Assembly: GCA_029249345.1 (NCBI GenBank)
Contig: JAQWHM010000015.1
Location: 1 to 64,000, forward strand
Origin: UBA10348 sp002469915
GTDB taxonomy: Bacteria > Bacteroidota > Rhodothermia > Rhodothermales > UBA10348
Direction of reading: 5' to 3'
DNA: 64,000 nucleotides
The notes beneath the pieces were generated by a model, which worked only from the letters and a program-made list of their open reading frames with translations, was not told where the DNA came from and did no database searches. The position numbers and the translations under genes are program-made. Each line of letters begins with the position of its first letter. Position 1 is the stretch's first letter. Below, one piece after another: positions 33,850-40,928 of the stretch.

Positions 33850-34266
33850 ATGGCTACACAGCAAAATTCGTACGAGTTAACGTACATCGTCAATTCGGTT
33901 ATATCCGATGAGCAGGTAAAGGATCTTATATCCCGCGTATCTGCTTACATCACGGAAGCCGGTGGTGAAATCATCGAAGTGGATGAGTGGGGGGCACGTC
34001 GCCTCTCATACCCGATTCAGAAAAAGAGAAACGGATACTATGTAAATATGTATTTCCGTTCTTCTGGCGCACTTATTCCTCGCTTGGAACGCGCTCTGGA
34101 AATCGATGATAACATCCTTCGCTACATGAGCCTTCGCATGGATGCTAAAATGATTCGTCACTACGAAGCGTCTATTAGCAAACGCGCCGAAGATGAAAAG
34201 GCTGAAAAGGCTGCAGCTGCAGAAGCAGCGGCTCCCGCTCCACCAGCAACTGAAACGGAAGACTAG
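33850..34266 (+). CDS. rpsF: 30S ribosomal protein S6
   Basis: S6 binds the 16S rRNA platform together with S18. The 138-aa protein shows the family core YELTYIVNSVISDEQVKDLI and GGEIIEVDEWGARRLSYPIQKKRNGYYVNMYF, followed by a low-complexity Ala/Glu/Pro tail that is common in this protein. It is followed by rpsR and rplI in the standard order. Confidence 0.97.
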   Translation: MATQQNSYELTYIVNSVISDEQVKDLISRVSAYITEAGGEIIEVDEWGARRLSYPIQKKRNGYYVNMYFRSSGALIPRLERALEIDDNILRYMSLRMDAKMIRHYEASISKRAEDEKAEKAAAAEAAAPAPPATETED

Positions 34267-34270
34267 ATCT

Positions 34271-34474
34271 ATGTCAAATTCGAAATTTAGAGAGCCAGCA
34301 TACGTCGACTACAAAGACGTCGAGCTGATCAAACGCTACCTGAACGAGCAGGGCAAGATTCTGCCTCGTCGCATCACGAACGTCTCAGCAAAGTTTCAGC
34401 GCCAGCTGACACGCGCAGTCAAGCGCGCCCGTCACGTTGCACTGATCCCATTTGTAGCTGATTCGCTCAAATAA
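34271..34474 (+). CDS. rpsR: 30S ribosomal protein S18
   Basis: A 67-aa ribosomal protein that pairs with S6. The core YVDYKDVELIKRYLNEQGKILPRRITNVS and the basic helix RAVKRARHVALIPF are diagnostic. There are no cysteines, so it is a zinc-free form. The ATG at 34271 lies 4 nt after the rpsF stop and is preferred over a frame that begins inside rpsF. Confidence 0.97.
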   Translation: MSNSKFREPAYVDYKDVELIKRYLNEQGKILPRRITNVSAKFQRQLTRAVKRARHVALIPFVADSLK

Positions 34475-34516
34475 TCTGGAATCCGGCCTCAGCCGGCAAT
34501 CAATTACGACATAGTC

Positions 34517-34966
34517 ATGAAAGTTATTCTTCTTGAAGACGTCGACAACTTGGGTGAAGAAGGCACTATCGTTTCCGTAAAAGACGGATACGGTCGCAAT
34601 TTCCTGATTCCCAAACGTCTTGCTCGTCTAGCAACTAAGAACACCGTCAAAGCATGGGAAGAGGAGCGCCGTCAGGCCTCTCGTAAGCTTTCCAAGCGTA
34701 AGGAAGACGCTACTGCACTTGCTGCTGAAATCGCAAAAGTGGAAGTAGTACTTCAGGCAAAAGTAGGCGAAGAGAATCGTATTTTCGGTTCAATTACAGC
34801 CCAGCAGATTGCTGACGGTCTTGCTGCACACGGCGTTACTGCCGATCGACGCAAAATCGAGATCCAGGACGAAATCAAAGTTCTCGGAGTATATACGGCC
34901 AGCGTTAAGGTTCACCCCGAAGTGGTAGCACAAGTAAAGGTCCGCGTAGAGGCGGAAACTGCTTAG
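34517..34966 (+). CDS. rplI: 50S ribosomal protein L9
   Basis: A 149-aa protein that binds 23S rRNA at the base of the L1 stalk. The N-terminal domain MKVILLEDVDNLGEEGTIVSVKDGYGRNFLIPKRLA is canonical, followed by the long connecting helix and the C-terminal domain (FGSITAQQIADGLAAHG). It ends the rpsF operon and is followed by a strong terminator. Confidence 0.97.
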   Translation: MKVILLEDVDNLGEEGTIVSVKDGYGRNFLIPKRLARLATKNTVKAWEEERRQASRKLSKRKEDATALAAEIAKVEVVLQAKVGEENRIFGSITAQQIADGLAAHGVTADRRKIEIQDEIKVLGVYTASVKVHPEVVAQVKVRVEAETA

Positions 34967-35015
34967 GCCCATTCGAGGCGTACGCCCCTTAGGGAACGCA
35001 CCGGCAACATTGGAC

Positions 35016-35062
35016 AAGGGTATCCGTTTGCACGACCGCAAACGGATACCCTTTTCTTTTTT
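35016..35062 (+). terminator. Rho-independent terminator after rplI
   Basis: Perfect 16-bp stem (35016-35031 with 35038-35053), 6-nt loop ACGACC, then TTCTTTTTT. It lies 50 nt after rplI and only 9 nt before the dsbD start codon, so dsbD must be expressed by its own promoter inside or upstream of this hairpin or by leaky readthrough. Confidence 0.95.
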
Positions 35063-35070
35063 ATAGAGTT

Positions 35071-37077
35071 ATGAAGCGAAGCCCCTTTTTATTACTGGCT
35101 GTATTACTGCTTTTTTCAGCAGGTCAGGCGGCGGCCCAATTCGTTACCGACGATCAGGCCGTATTGGGACTAAATGAGATAAAGGGCCCTGAAGATGTAG
35201 TTTCCTGGTCAGCTAGAGCTGTACCCTCGAGCATTGGCTCATTCGAAACGAGCGTTATAAAATTGACTGCTCGGATGAACGGGGATTGGAAAATGTATGC
35301 GCTGGATGCGTCGTTGCCATCCATGGAAGAGGTACTCGCGCGCCCTTATGGTGTGATCGTGAGTTTTTCAGATTTACCATCTGGTATTCGTGCCCTAGAT
35401 CAAATTGGACAAGAGCCACCCGAAGTAGGGTTTGATGTCACATTCGACATGGAACTTCTTTACTTCCATGAGGAGGCCATTTTTTATGCGGGTGTCGAGT
35501 CTGTTGATTCATTAAGCCATGAATTGGTTTTTAATGTAAATGCCCGCTATCAAGTATGTAGCGACGAGCTAGGCACGTGCTTGCGTCCCGATACGGCCGT
35601 TTTGCCCATCTCGCTGAGTATTGATCCAACCTGCTTGGACTGTGGAGCGAGTGAAGAAGATATTCAACGGACCTCGCGAACAGAGGGCCAACAAGCCGGC
35701 TTTACGGGAGTTACGGATTATGAAACGTACAGAAGTAACGGGTTCTGGGCCTTCTTGCTGCTCGCAATTGGTGCAGGATTAGCCTCACTACTGACGCCTT
35801 GCGTTTTTCCAATGATTCCGCTGACGGTGTCTTATTTCACTAAGCATGGTCATAATCGGGCACAGGCTGTTCGAATGGCGTTGATATATGGTGCTTCCAT
35901 TGTGGTGACATTCACTGGAATAGGAGTCATTATGGCCGTGTTAGTTGGAGCAGCGGGAGCTCAGAACATCGCATCTAATCCGTGGGTCAATCTTATGATT
36001 GCTGCCGTGCTCATTGGATTTGCGCTCTCTCTTCTGGGTATGTTTGAACTCCGTCTCCCTAGCTCGTGGTTAAACTGGATCGGGAGTCGAGGGTCTTCCG
36101 AAAATGGCTGGATCGGCGTGTTGTTTATGGGGCTGACACTGACGCTCGTGTCGTTTTCCTGTACGGCTCCGTTCGTGGGAGGGCTGTTGGCCGCCGCTTC
36201 TGGTGGCACATGGGCCTTTCCTTTGTTTGGGATGATTGCCTACAGCACCACTTTTGCACTGCCCTTTGTGCTTTTAGCCATTTTTCCCAATGCACTAAAT
36301 GCGCTGCCATCATCGGGATCATGGATGAATGCAGTAAAAGTCGTTCTAGGATTCGTGGAATTGGCCGCAGCTGTCAAGTTCTTGTCCAACGCGGATCTTG
36401 TATGGGGACTTGGCCTCATTTCGCGCACACTGGGAATTGCGTTCGTTCTGGTCGTGTTCTTCCTCACGGGGATGTATCTGTTAGGCAAGCTGCGTTTCCC
36501 TCATGAGGAAAAAGTAGAGTCGGTTGGTGTGGGGCGGCTGTTTGCGGCCGTAGCCTTCTTTGTGCTTGCTCTCTATATGATCCCAGGATTATTCGGTGCG
36601 CCGCTCAATGCACTGGACGCCTATTTGCCTCCACGCCAGTCTACAGACATCATATTCTTTGGAGAGGGTGAAGCGGGACAAGTTTCAGATCCGGAAGAAG
36701 GGTGGTTTGTGGACGATATCGAAGGAGCATATGCTCAAGCAACAGCATTGGGGCAGCCCGTATTTGTAGACTTTTCAGGCTGGACGTGCACTAACTGTCG
36801 AGACATGGAGGCTAATGTCTTCCCAAAGCCAGAAGTCGTACGTTTTTTCGAGGAAGAAATGGTCCCACTTAGGCTCTACACGGACGACCTCGAGAAGGGA
36901 GATGCCTTCCACGAGTATCAGATGAACCTCACCGGGACGCCGGCTTTACCAACGTATGCATTGGTCGACCCCGTATCAGGAGTACTTCTTGGACGCGAAA
37001 GTGCGTTGATGGACACGGAGGAATTCATAGCGTTTCTGGAAGTCAGCCTAGCGGCCTTTTCAACGACTGACTCCTAA
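35071..37077 (+). CDS. dsbD: Thiol:disulfide interchange protein DsbD
   Basis: Moves reducing power from cytoplasmic thioredoxin to the periplasm. A signal peptide (ending near AAAQ) is followed by a periplasmic alpha domain with VCSDELGTC, an eight-helix beta domain with the transport cysteines in LTPCVFPMIP and SFSCTAPF, and a C-terminal thioredoxin-like gamma domain with C573-T-N-C576 in WTCTNC. The length (668 aa) is normal. It stops 6 nt before the convergent universal-stress gene. Confidence 0.95.
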   Translation: MKRSPFLLLAVLLLFSAGQAAAQFVTDDQAVLGLNEIKGPEDVVSWSARAVPSSIGSFETSVIKLTARMNGDWKMYALDASLPSMEEVLARPYGVIVSFSDLPSGIRALDQIGQEPPEVGFDVTFDMELLYFHEEAIFYAGVESVDSLSHELVFNVNARYQVCSDELGTCLRPDTAVLPISLSIDPTCLDCGASEEDIQRTSRTEGQQAGFTGVTDYETYRSNGFWAFLLLAIGAGLASLLTPCVFPMIPLTVSYFTKHGHNRAQAVRMALIYGASIVVTFTGIGVIMAVLVGAAGAQNIASNPWVNLMIAAVLIGFALSLLGMFELRLPSSWLNWIGSRGSSENGWIGVLFMGLTLTLVSFSCTAPFVGGLLAAASGGTWAFPLFGMIAYSTTFALPFVLLAIFPNALNALPSSGSWMNAVKVVLGFVELAAAVKFLSNADLVWGLGLISRTLGIAFVLVVFFLTGMYLLGKLRFPHEEKVESVGVGRLFAAVAFFVLALYMIPGLFGAPLNALDAYLPPRQSTDIIFFGEGEAGQVSDPEEGWFVDDIEGAYAQATALGQPVFVDFSGWTCTNCRDMEANVFPKPEVVRFFEEEMVPLRLYTDDLEKGDAFHEYQMNLTGTPALPTYALVDPVSGVLLGRESALMDTEEFIAFLEVSLAAFSTTDS

Positions 37078-37083
37078 GAATAG

Positions 37084-37539
37084 CTAGTCGTCCGCAACGG
37101 GCATCAGAACGACAGGTTGATGGGCTTCTCTGGCTACAGTATTGGTCACACTTCCGAGAAGCATGCGTTCAATGGCTGTATGCCGTCGTTTAGCCATAAT
37201 GATCATATCCACTTCCATTTTTTCCGAATCATCCAGAATTACCCTGGCTGGATCACCCTGATGAAGAGCGGGTCTGACCGGTAATGAGAAGCGTTCTTTG
37301 ATGAACGCATCAAAGTCGTGGCGTTCGGCCTGCACGATAGAATCTTCTACTGAAGGATCGTACAGGGCGTAAGCAATTTCGCCGAACCCACTCAGGGGGT
37401 CCACTCCCAAAGGAGTAGTAGGAGTAGGTACGTGCACATGAATGACAAACAACTCTGCTTTTAGCTTTTGAGCAAGAGATTGGACCCGATCGGTAACGGT
37501 TCGGGGTTCATGGAGGTCGGTTGCAAATAGGAGCTTCAT
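37084..37539 (-). CDS. Universal stress protein (UspA family)
   Basis: A single-domain Usp of 151 aa. It opens MKLLFATDLHE with a Rossmann-like fold, and has the ATP-binding G-2x-G-9x-G(S/T) pattern near the end (LLGSVTNTVAREAHQPVVLMP) and the conserved MIIMAKRRH strand. It probably binds ATP and responds to stress; the precise role is not predictable. Confidence 0.9.
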   Translation of the reverse strand: MKLLFATDLHEPRTVTDRVQSLAQKLKAELFVIHVHVPTPTTPLGVDPLSGFGEIAYALYDPSVEDSIVQAERHDFDAFIKERFSLPVRPALHQGDPARVILDDSEKMEVDMIIMAKRRHTAIERMLLGSVTNTVAREAHQPVVLMPVADD

Positions 37540-37684
37540 AGGTACCTCAGCGACTAGTTCTTCCGAAACATACTTGGTTCAAATCAAACGGGCAATCGGG
37601 AAAACCCTACAGCACATTTTTTCTTGCGATTCGTTATATGCTTGAGTCTATCGGGTCAAGGATGTAACAATCCGGACGAAAGTC

Positions 37685-38314
37685 ATGCCCAATGTAGCCG
37701 TATCCTGCTTTTCTACGTGTTCTCAACCTTCAGCGCATTTGATAGAAATGGCCCAAAAGGGCTGTTCTAAATCAAGACAAGAAGTGATTGCGTGGGTGTA
37801 TGCGGAGGGGTTGTCATATTTCAGATCTAAAGTCCCTTCTGAAACCATGCTCTCATATGCAGATGCAGAAGATCTTGCCGGTGAGAGTTTGCTGGAGTTC
37901 CAAAAAGCACTTCCTCGCATTCAACAGGTTGGTCGATATATGCGCAGAATGTTCAGGAATAATCTGATTCGTCATCTCTCACGAAAACGAGTGAGACGTG
38001 GCCGAGAGTGCTTGAGTGAGGACAATCGTAGAGGTGTCATCCAAGCCACTGTATATCAATCATATCGTCGTTCTACCTTCTTGTCATGGACGGATAATGA
38101 GCTTGATAAGTGGCATTTATCCCGGAGGCGATTGGAAAATGCAGGCCCCCTACTGCAAAAGATATTTTCATTTCGCATGGCAGATGAACCGTTGAGTTAC
38201 CGCCAGATAAGTTCTATTGTAGGCATGGAAGAGGCAGCACTTCGAATGCGAGTGGCTCGTTTTTGTCGGTCAGTTCGAGACGAGTACCGTCTTGGCGACA
38301 GGCGATCTAGGTAG
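37685..38314 (+). CDS. ECF-like sigma factor (divergent)
   Basis: A 209-aa protein with sigma-70 region 2 and region 4 features. The region 2 helix YADAEDLAGESLLEFQKALPRI and basic segment YMRRMFRNNLIRHLSRKRVRR match the -10 recognition part, and LSYRQISSIVGMEEAALRMRVARF is a region 4 helix-turn-helix. The start is the ATG at 37685 and the N-terminal extension (about 30 aa) is unusual. No anti-sigma gene is adjacent, and it is followed by a rhomboid protease. Confidence 0.75.
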   Translation: MPNVAVSCFSTCSQPSAHLIEMAQKGCSKSRQEVIAWVYAEGLSYFRSKVPSETMLSYADAEDLAGESLLEFQKALPRIQQVGRYMRRMFRNNLIRHLSRKRVRRGRECLSEDNRRGVIQATVYQSYRRSTFLSWTDNELDKWHLSRRRLENAGPLLQKIFSFRMADEPLSYRQISSIVGMEEAALRMRVARFCRSVRDEYRLGDRRSR

Positions 38315-38347
38315 TCAAGTCTGTGTTCGGACGAATCCCGTTGGCTC

Positions 38348-39016
38348 TTGAATCGTACACGGCATTCAACCATTCCGGACACTAATCCTGAGCCTCAGTT
38401 GTTTTTCGACTCGCCGTTCACACTATTTCTCCTACTGATTAATGTATTGGTCAGCGGATACGCGCTCTATTTTGATCCATCCTTGATCAACACACTTTCG
38501 TTTAGACCTAAGCGGATTTTAAAAGAGAAGGAATACTACCGAATGTTAACCGGAGGCTTTGTGCATGGAGGCTTGGGACATTTGGCCTTTAATATGTTCA
38601 CGCTGTTTTTCTTTGGTCCGGTACTAGAGACTTCTCTCGGCTCAGCTGAATTTCTGATTATCTTTTTTGGAGCTGAGTTCGCTGCACATGGCTTTACGCT
38701 ATGGAAACACAGAGATTCATCAACGTATGCCGCCGTAGGTGCCTCTGGAGCCATATCTGGAGTAGTTGTTTCATTTAGTCTGCTGTATCCCACCTACAAG
38801 ATTTACCTGATGCTCATTCCCATTGGCATTCCTGCTTGGTTGTTTGCTTTAGGCTTTATTGGGTTTTCTGCGTACGCCATGAACAAAAGAGATCAAAGTC
38901 GGATGGGCGGTATTGCACACGAAGCGCATCTTGGGGGAGCCATAGGTGGTCTGTTGTTAACGCTGGTGATGGTTCCATCGGCATTGGGTCGATTCATCAG
39001 CCAGATGGGTTTTTAG
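38348..39016 (+). CDS. Rhomboid-family intramembrane serine protease
   Basis: A 222-aa membrane protein with about six membrane segments. The catalytic serine lies in VGASGAISG (GxSG) and the catalytic histidine is in HEAHLGGAIGG on the last helix. The N-terminal fold includes GGFVHGGLGHLAFNM, the typical first-loop and helix motif. It cleaves membrane protein substrates within the bilayer; the substrate is not known. A TTG at 38348 is the only plausible upstream start, 33 nt after the sigma-factor stop, so they may be cotranscribed. Confidence 0.9.
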   Translation: MNRTRHSTIPDTNPEPQLFFDSPFTLFLLLINVLVSGYALYFDPSLINTLSFRPKRILKEKEYYRMLTGGFVHGGLGHLAFNMFTLFFFGPVLETSLGSAEFLIIFFGAEFAAHGFTLWKHRDSSTYAAVGASGAISGVVVSFSLLYPTYKIYLMLIPIGIPAWLFALGFIGFSAYAMNKRDQSRMGGIAHEAHLGGAIGGLLLTLVMVPSALGRFISQMGF

Positions 39017-39207
39017 CCGTTATTGCATACGTATTAATTCGGCTTATTCGTTCGTTATTAGGGTTATGAGAAACTGATTGAAGGTTCTTGAGCCGTTATT
39101 GCTTAGTTGTATCCAGTCCGAGTACTTCCTATATTTATGGTATTCATGCCGCCTGGAATTGTGTCCTCGTGCGAGGGCGCTCAGTCGCGCAGTGACTTAT
39201 GGGCACC

Positions 39208-39238
39208 AAAAAGCTCGGTCGATTCGGCCGGGCTTTTT
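39208..39238. terminator. Bidirectional terminator-like hairpin after rhomboid
   Basis: A 13-bp stem (39208-39220 with 39226-39238, three G-T pairs) with five A at its base on one side and five T on the other. It lies 191 nt after the rhomboid stop and could end plus-strand transcription before the strong promoter at 39331. Confidence 0.7.
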
Positions 39239-39330
39239 GCACGTTAATGACGTTCGTTCCAGAGATGGTTATGCACACCCCGCTCTTCTCATGTGTGAAT
39301 TTCTTGTGGATGAAAACTGCGTCTAGTTGA

Positions 39331-39359
39331 TTGACTCCGCTACTCTACCTTGATATAAT
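39331..39359 (+). promoter_or_regulatory. Near-consensus sigma-70 promoter
   Basis: TTGACT (39331-39336), a 17-nt spacer, and TATAAT (39354-39359). Both boxes fit the sigma-70 consensus almost exactly. No protein start lies downstream at a reasonable distance; the predicted start of transcription (about 39366) opens the structured segment that ends at the terminator at 40097-40125. Confidence 0.85.
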
Positions 39360-39365
39360 GGTGTC

Positions 39366-40125
39366 AGTGCTTCACGGCACTTGTTCCTTGACGCGACTGA
39401 GTCTCTAGGCTGCATGAGGTAAGCCCACCTTCCCGAAAGGGGAGGAAACGGTCTCCTCCTCGCTGGCGGTGAAGGCTGTATACTTCTCGAGAGTATGCTG
39501 CTGGAGTTAGTGTAGAACACGGAATCAGATCAGGAGGATGTTCGAAGAAAGAACCACGCGTTTACGTGCGGAGAAGTCGGACGGCAGATGATCCCAGATT
39601 TGAAAAAGTGACCCAAGCATGAAAGAAAAGGACTTCGGTCCTCGGATTGAGCGCTAGGGTGAGGATAGTAGAAAACGAAAAGATGGACACGTCCCGGCGT
39701 ATCATCTTGGAATTGACTACATGTTGAATGACGAGAGAGGTAGTAATGGTTTTGGCTATTCGCTATCACTCAAGAAATTGGACATTCTGTGCGAGGTCTT
39801 GAATGATGTTCTTCGGAACAGAACTCAAAGACAGCAAACAGCCAGTACACTGGAAATAGATCCCGAAAGGGAAATAATAGAACGTGCACTGAGGACCAAG
39901 GCATACTGTTTCTGTCGTGTGCCCATACGATGGAAACGATACGACTGCTTGGCAACAAGAAGTTGTGTTACCAGAATCCTAGTTCGCTAGGTTTTTGGAA
40001 ACCACTGACGAGACTCGAACCTCCCGCTAACTGATGCGGGGCCCGCTTCGGCGAGCACTACCATTGGGGGAGGTTCACGTGTCTAGGAAAAGAAAGAAGC
40101 TATCCTAAAGGGTGGCTTTTTTTTT
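39366..40125 (+). ncRNA. Candidate large structured non-coding RNA, about 760 nt
   Basis: Lies between a near-perfect promoter and a T9 terminator, with no convincing reading frame. Stable stem-loops are unusually dense. C(UUCG)G loops occur at 39629-39642, 39807-39820 and 40044-40053, and a fourth TTCG loop in CCTAG/CTAGG at 39978-39991. C(GAAA)G loops occur at 39429-39444 and 39861-39872. Other stems are at 39480-39496 (ATACT/AGTAT), 39555-39568 (CACG/CGTG) and 39842-39853 (CCAG/CTGG). AACCTCCC (40018-40025) pairs with GGGAGGTT (40068-40075) to close a 3' domain. GAGTCTC (39399-39405) can pair with GAGACTC (40010-40016) across most of the RNA. I could not identify it as RNase P, tmRNA, 6S or a self-splicing intron. 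Family unknown; length and ornateness recall large ornate RNAs such as GOLLD, ROOL and OLE. Confidence 0.65.
40097..40125 (+). terminator. Rho-independent terminator of the candidate RNA
   Basis: The 9-bp stem AAGCTATCC (40097-40105) pairs with GGGTGGCTT (40110-40118, two G-T pairs) around a TAAA loop, followed by a run of nine T (40117-40125). It is a classical terminator and fixes the plus-strand direction of the upstream transcript. Confidence 0.92.
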
Positions 40126-40235
40126 GGCCCCAGCTTTTTTGCTTCGGCTTGTGTGTTGCCCATTGATTAGCGATCAAAGCCGGGTAGGAGTCTGTGCGTA
40201 GTGTCCTGGGCTTAGACCGGACGAATAAAGGCTTA

Positions 40236-40928
40236 TTAGGAAAGCTTATCTACGAATGTGCTCCAATCAGTGAAGCTCCAAACATCGTCGTGGTCATAGT
40301 TTTCTTTGGAGTACCAGGCCACCTTCCAACCCGCTCCCAAACCGCCTTTTACGTCCGAACTTAAAGAGTCCCCGACGTAGAGAATAGACTCTCCAGGGAC
40401 CTTTGCAGCTGCTTCCGCATGTTTGAACAAACGTACATCAGGCTTTAAGAAGCCTACTTCTTCACTCACGATTACGTCTTTAGACAGTTCGTCGAATATC
40501 GGAAATTGGCTGAGTTTGGCGCGTTGGATTTCCGAAAAGCCATTGGTCATAATTCCTACGGGCACTTGCGCAGCGGTGTTCTTGAATGCATCGATCGCCC
40601 CTTCCACTTCCTGCCAATGATATGAGTATCGGTTCAAGTAGGCGTCTGCGAGCCAAAGGGATGCTTCATTATCAGGCCGCCCCATTGCTGCTAGTAATTG
40701 CTCAAATCTACCCACTTTGGCTTGGATTTTTGTGAACTCACCAGCGGAGTATTTTTGCCAAACCACCGGATTTATTTTTCGGTAAGCCGCGTAAACATCT
40801 GGAAAATCATTCGATCCGAACAGATCAGTTTGTTCTTGAAAAAGGGTCTGAAGTGCGCATTTTTCGGCATGAGTGTGATCTAGTAAGGTATCGTCTAAAT
40901 CGAAATAGACGAACTGATATTTGTTCAT
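40236..40928 (-). CDS. HAD-superfamily hydrolase (YjjG type)
   Basis: HAD phosphatase of 230 aa, with motif I FDLDDTL, motif II IMTNG, motif III Lys in GFLKPD and motif IV GDSLSSD. This resembles YjjG, a pyrimidine nucleotidase, or a small-molecule phosphatase. The ATG at 40928 is chosen because it overlaps the stop of the upstream GNAT gene by 4 nt (ATGA), which implies coupled translation. In the sphingolipid cluster it could instead act on a sphingoid phosphate; this is only inferred from context. Confidence 0.85.
   Translation of the reverse strand: MNKYQFVYFDLDDTLLDHTHAEKCALQTLFQEQTDLFGSNDFPDVYAAYRKINPVVWQKYSAGEFTKIQAKVGRFEQLLAAMGRPDNEASLWLADAYLNRYSYHWQEVEGAIDAFKNTAAQVPVGIMTNGFSEIQRAKLSQFPIFDELSKDVIVSEEVGFLKPDVRLFKHAEAAAKVPGESILYVGDSLSSDVKGGLGAGWKVAWYSKENYDHDDVWSFTDWSTFVDKLS

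Noticed and set aside
39721..39990. 89-residue open frame inside the candidate RNA
   Set aside because: No recognisable protein pattern, and it runs through the tetraloop hairpins; more likely a chance frame.
40001..40090. tRNA or tmRNA 3' end on the minus strand (GGTTCGAGTC and AATGGTAGTG)
   Set aside because: No 5-bp T-stem can be formed around GTTCGAG, the anticodon-like hairpin has an 8-nt loop, and no acceptor stem exists. The terminator and tetraloops point to a plus-strand RNA.
39366..40125. RNase P RNA
   Set aside because: GGGGAGGAAA near the 5' side and GAATGA-hairpin-ACAGAAC in the middle resemble parts of bacterial RNase P, but the P4 strands are not complementary as required, GGTAA-type CCA-binding motifs are absent, and the RNA continues about 300 nt beyond the place where RNase P would end.
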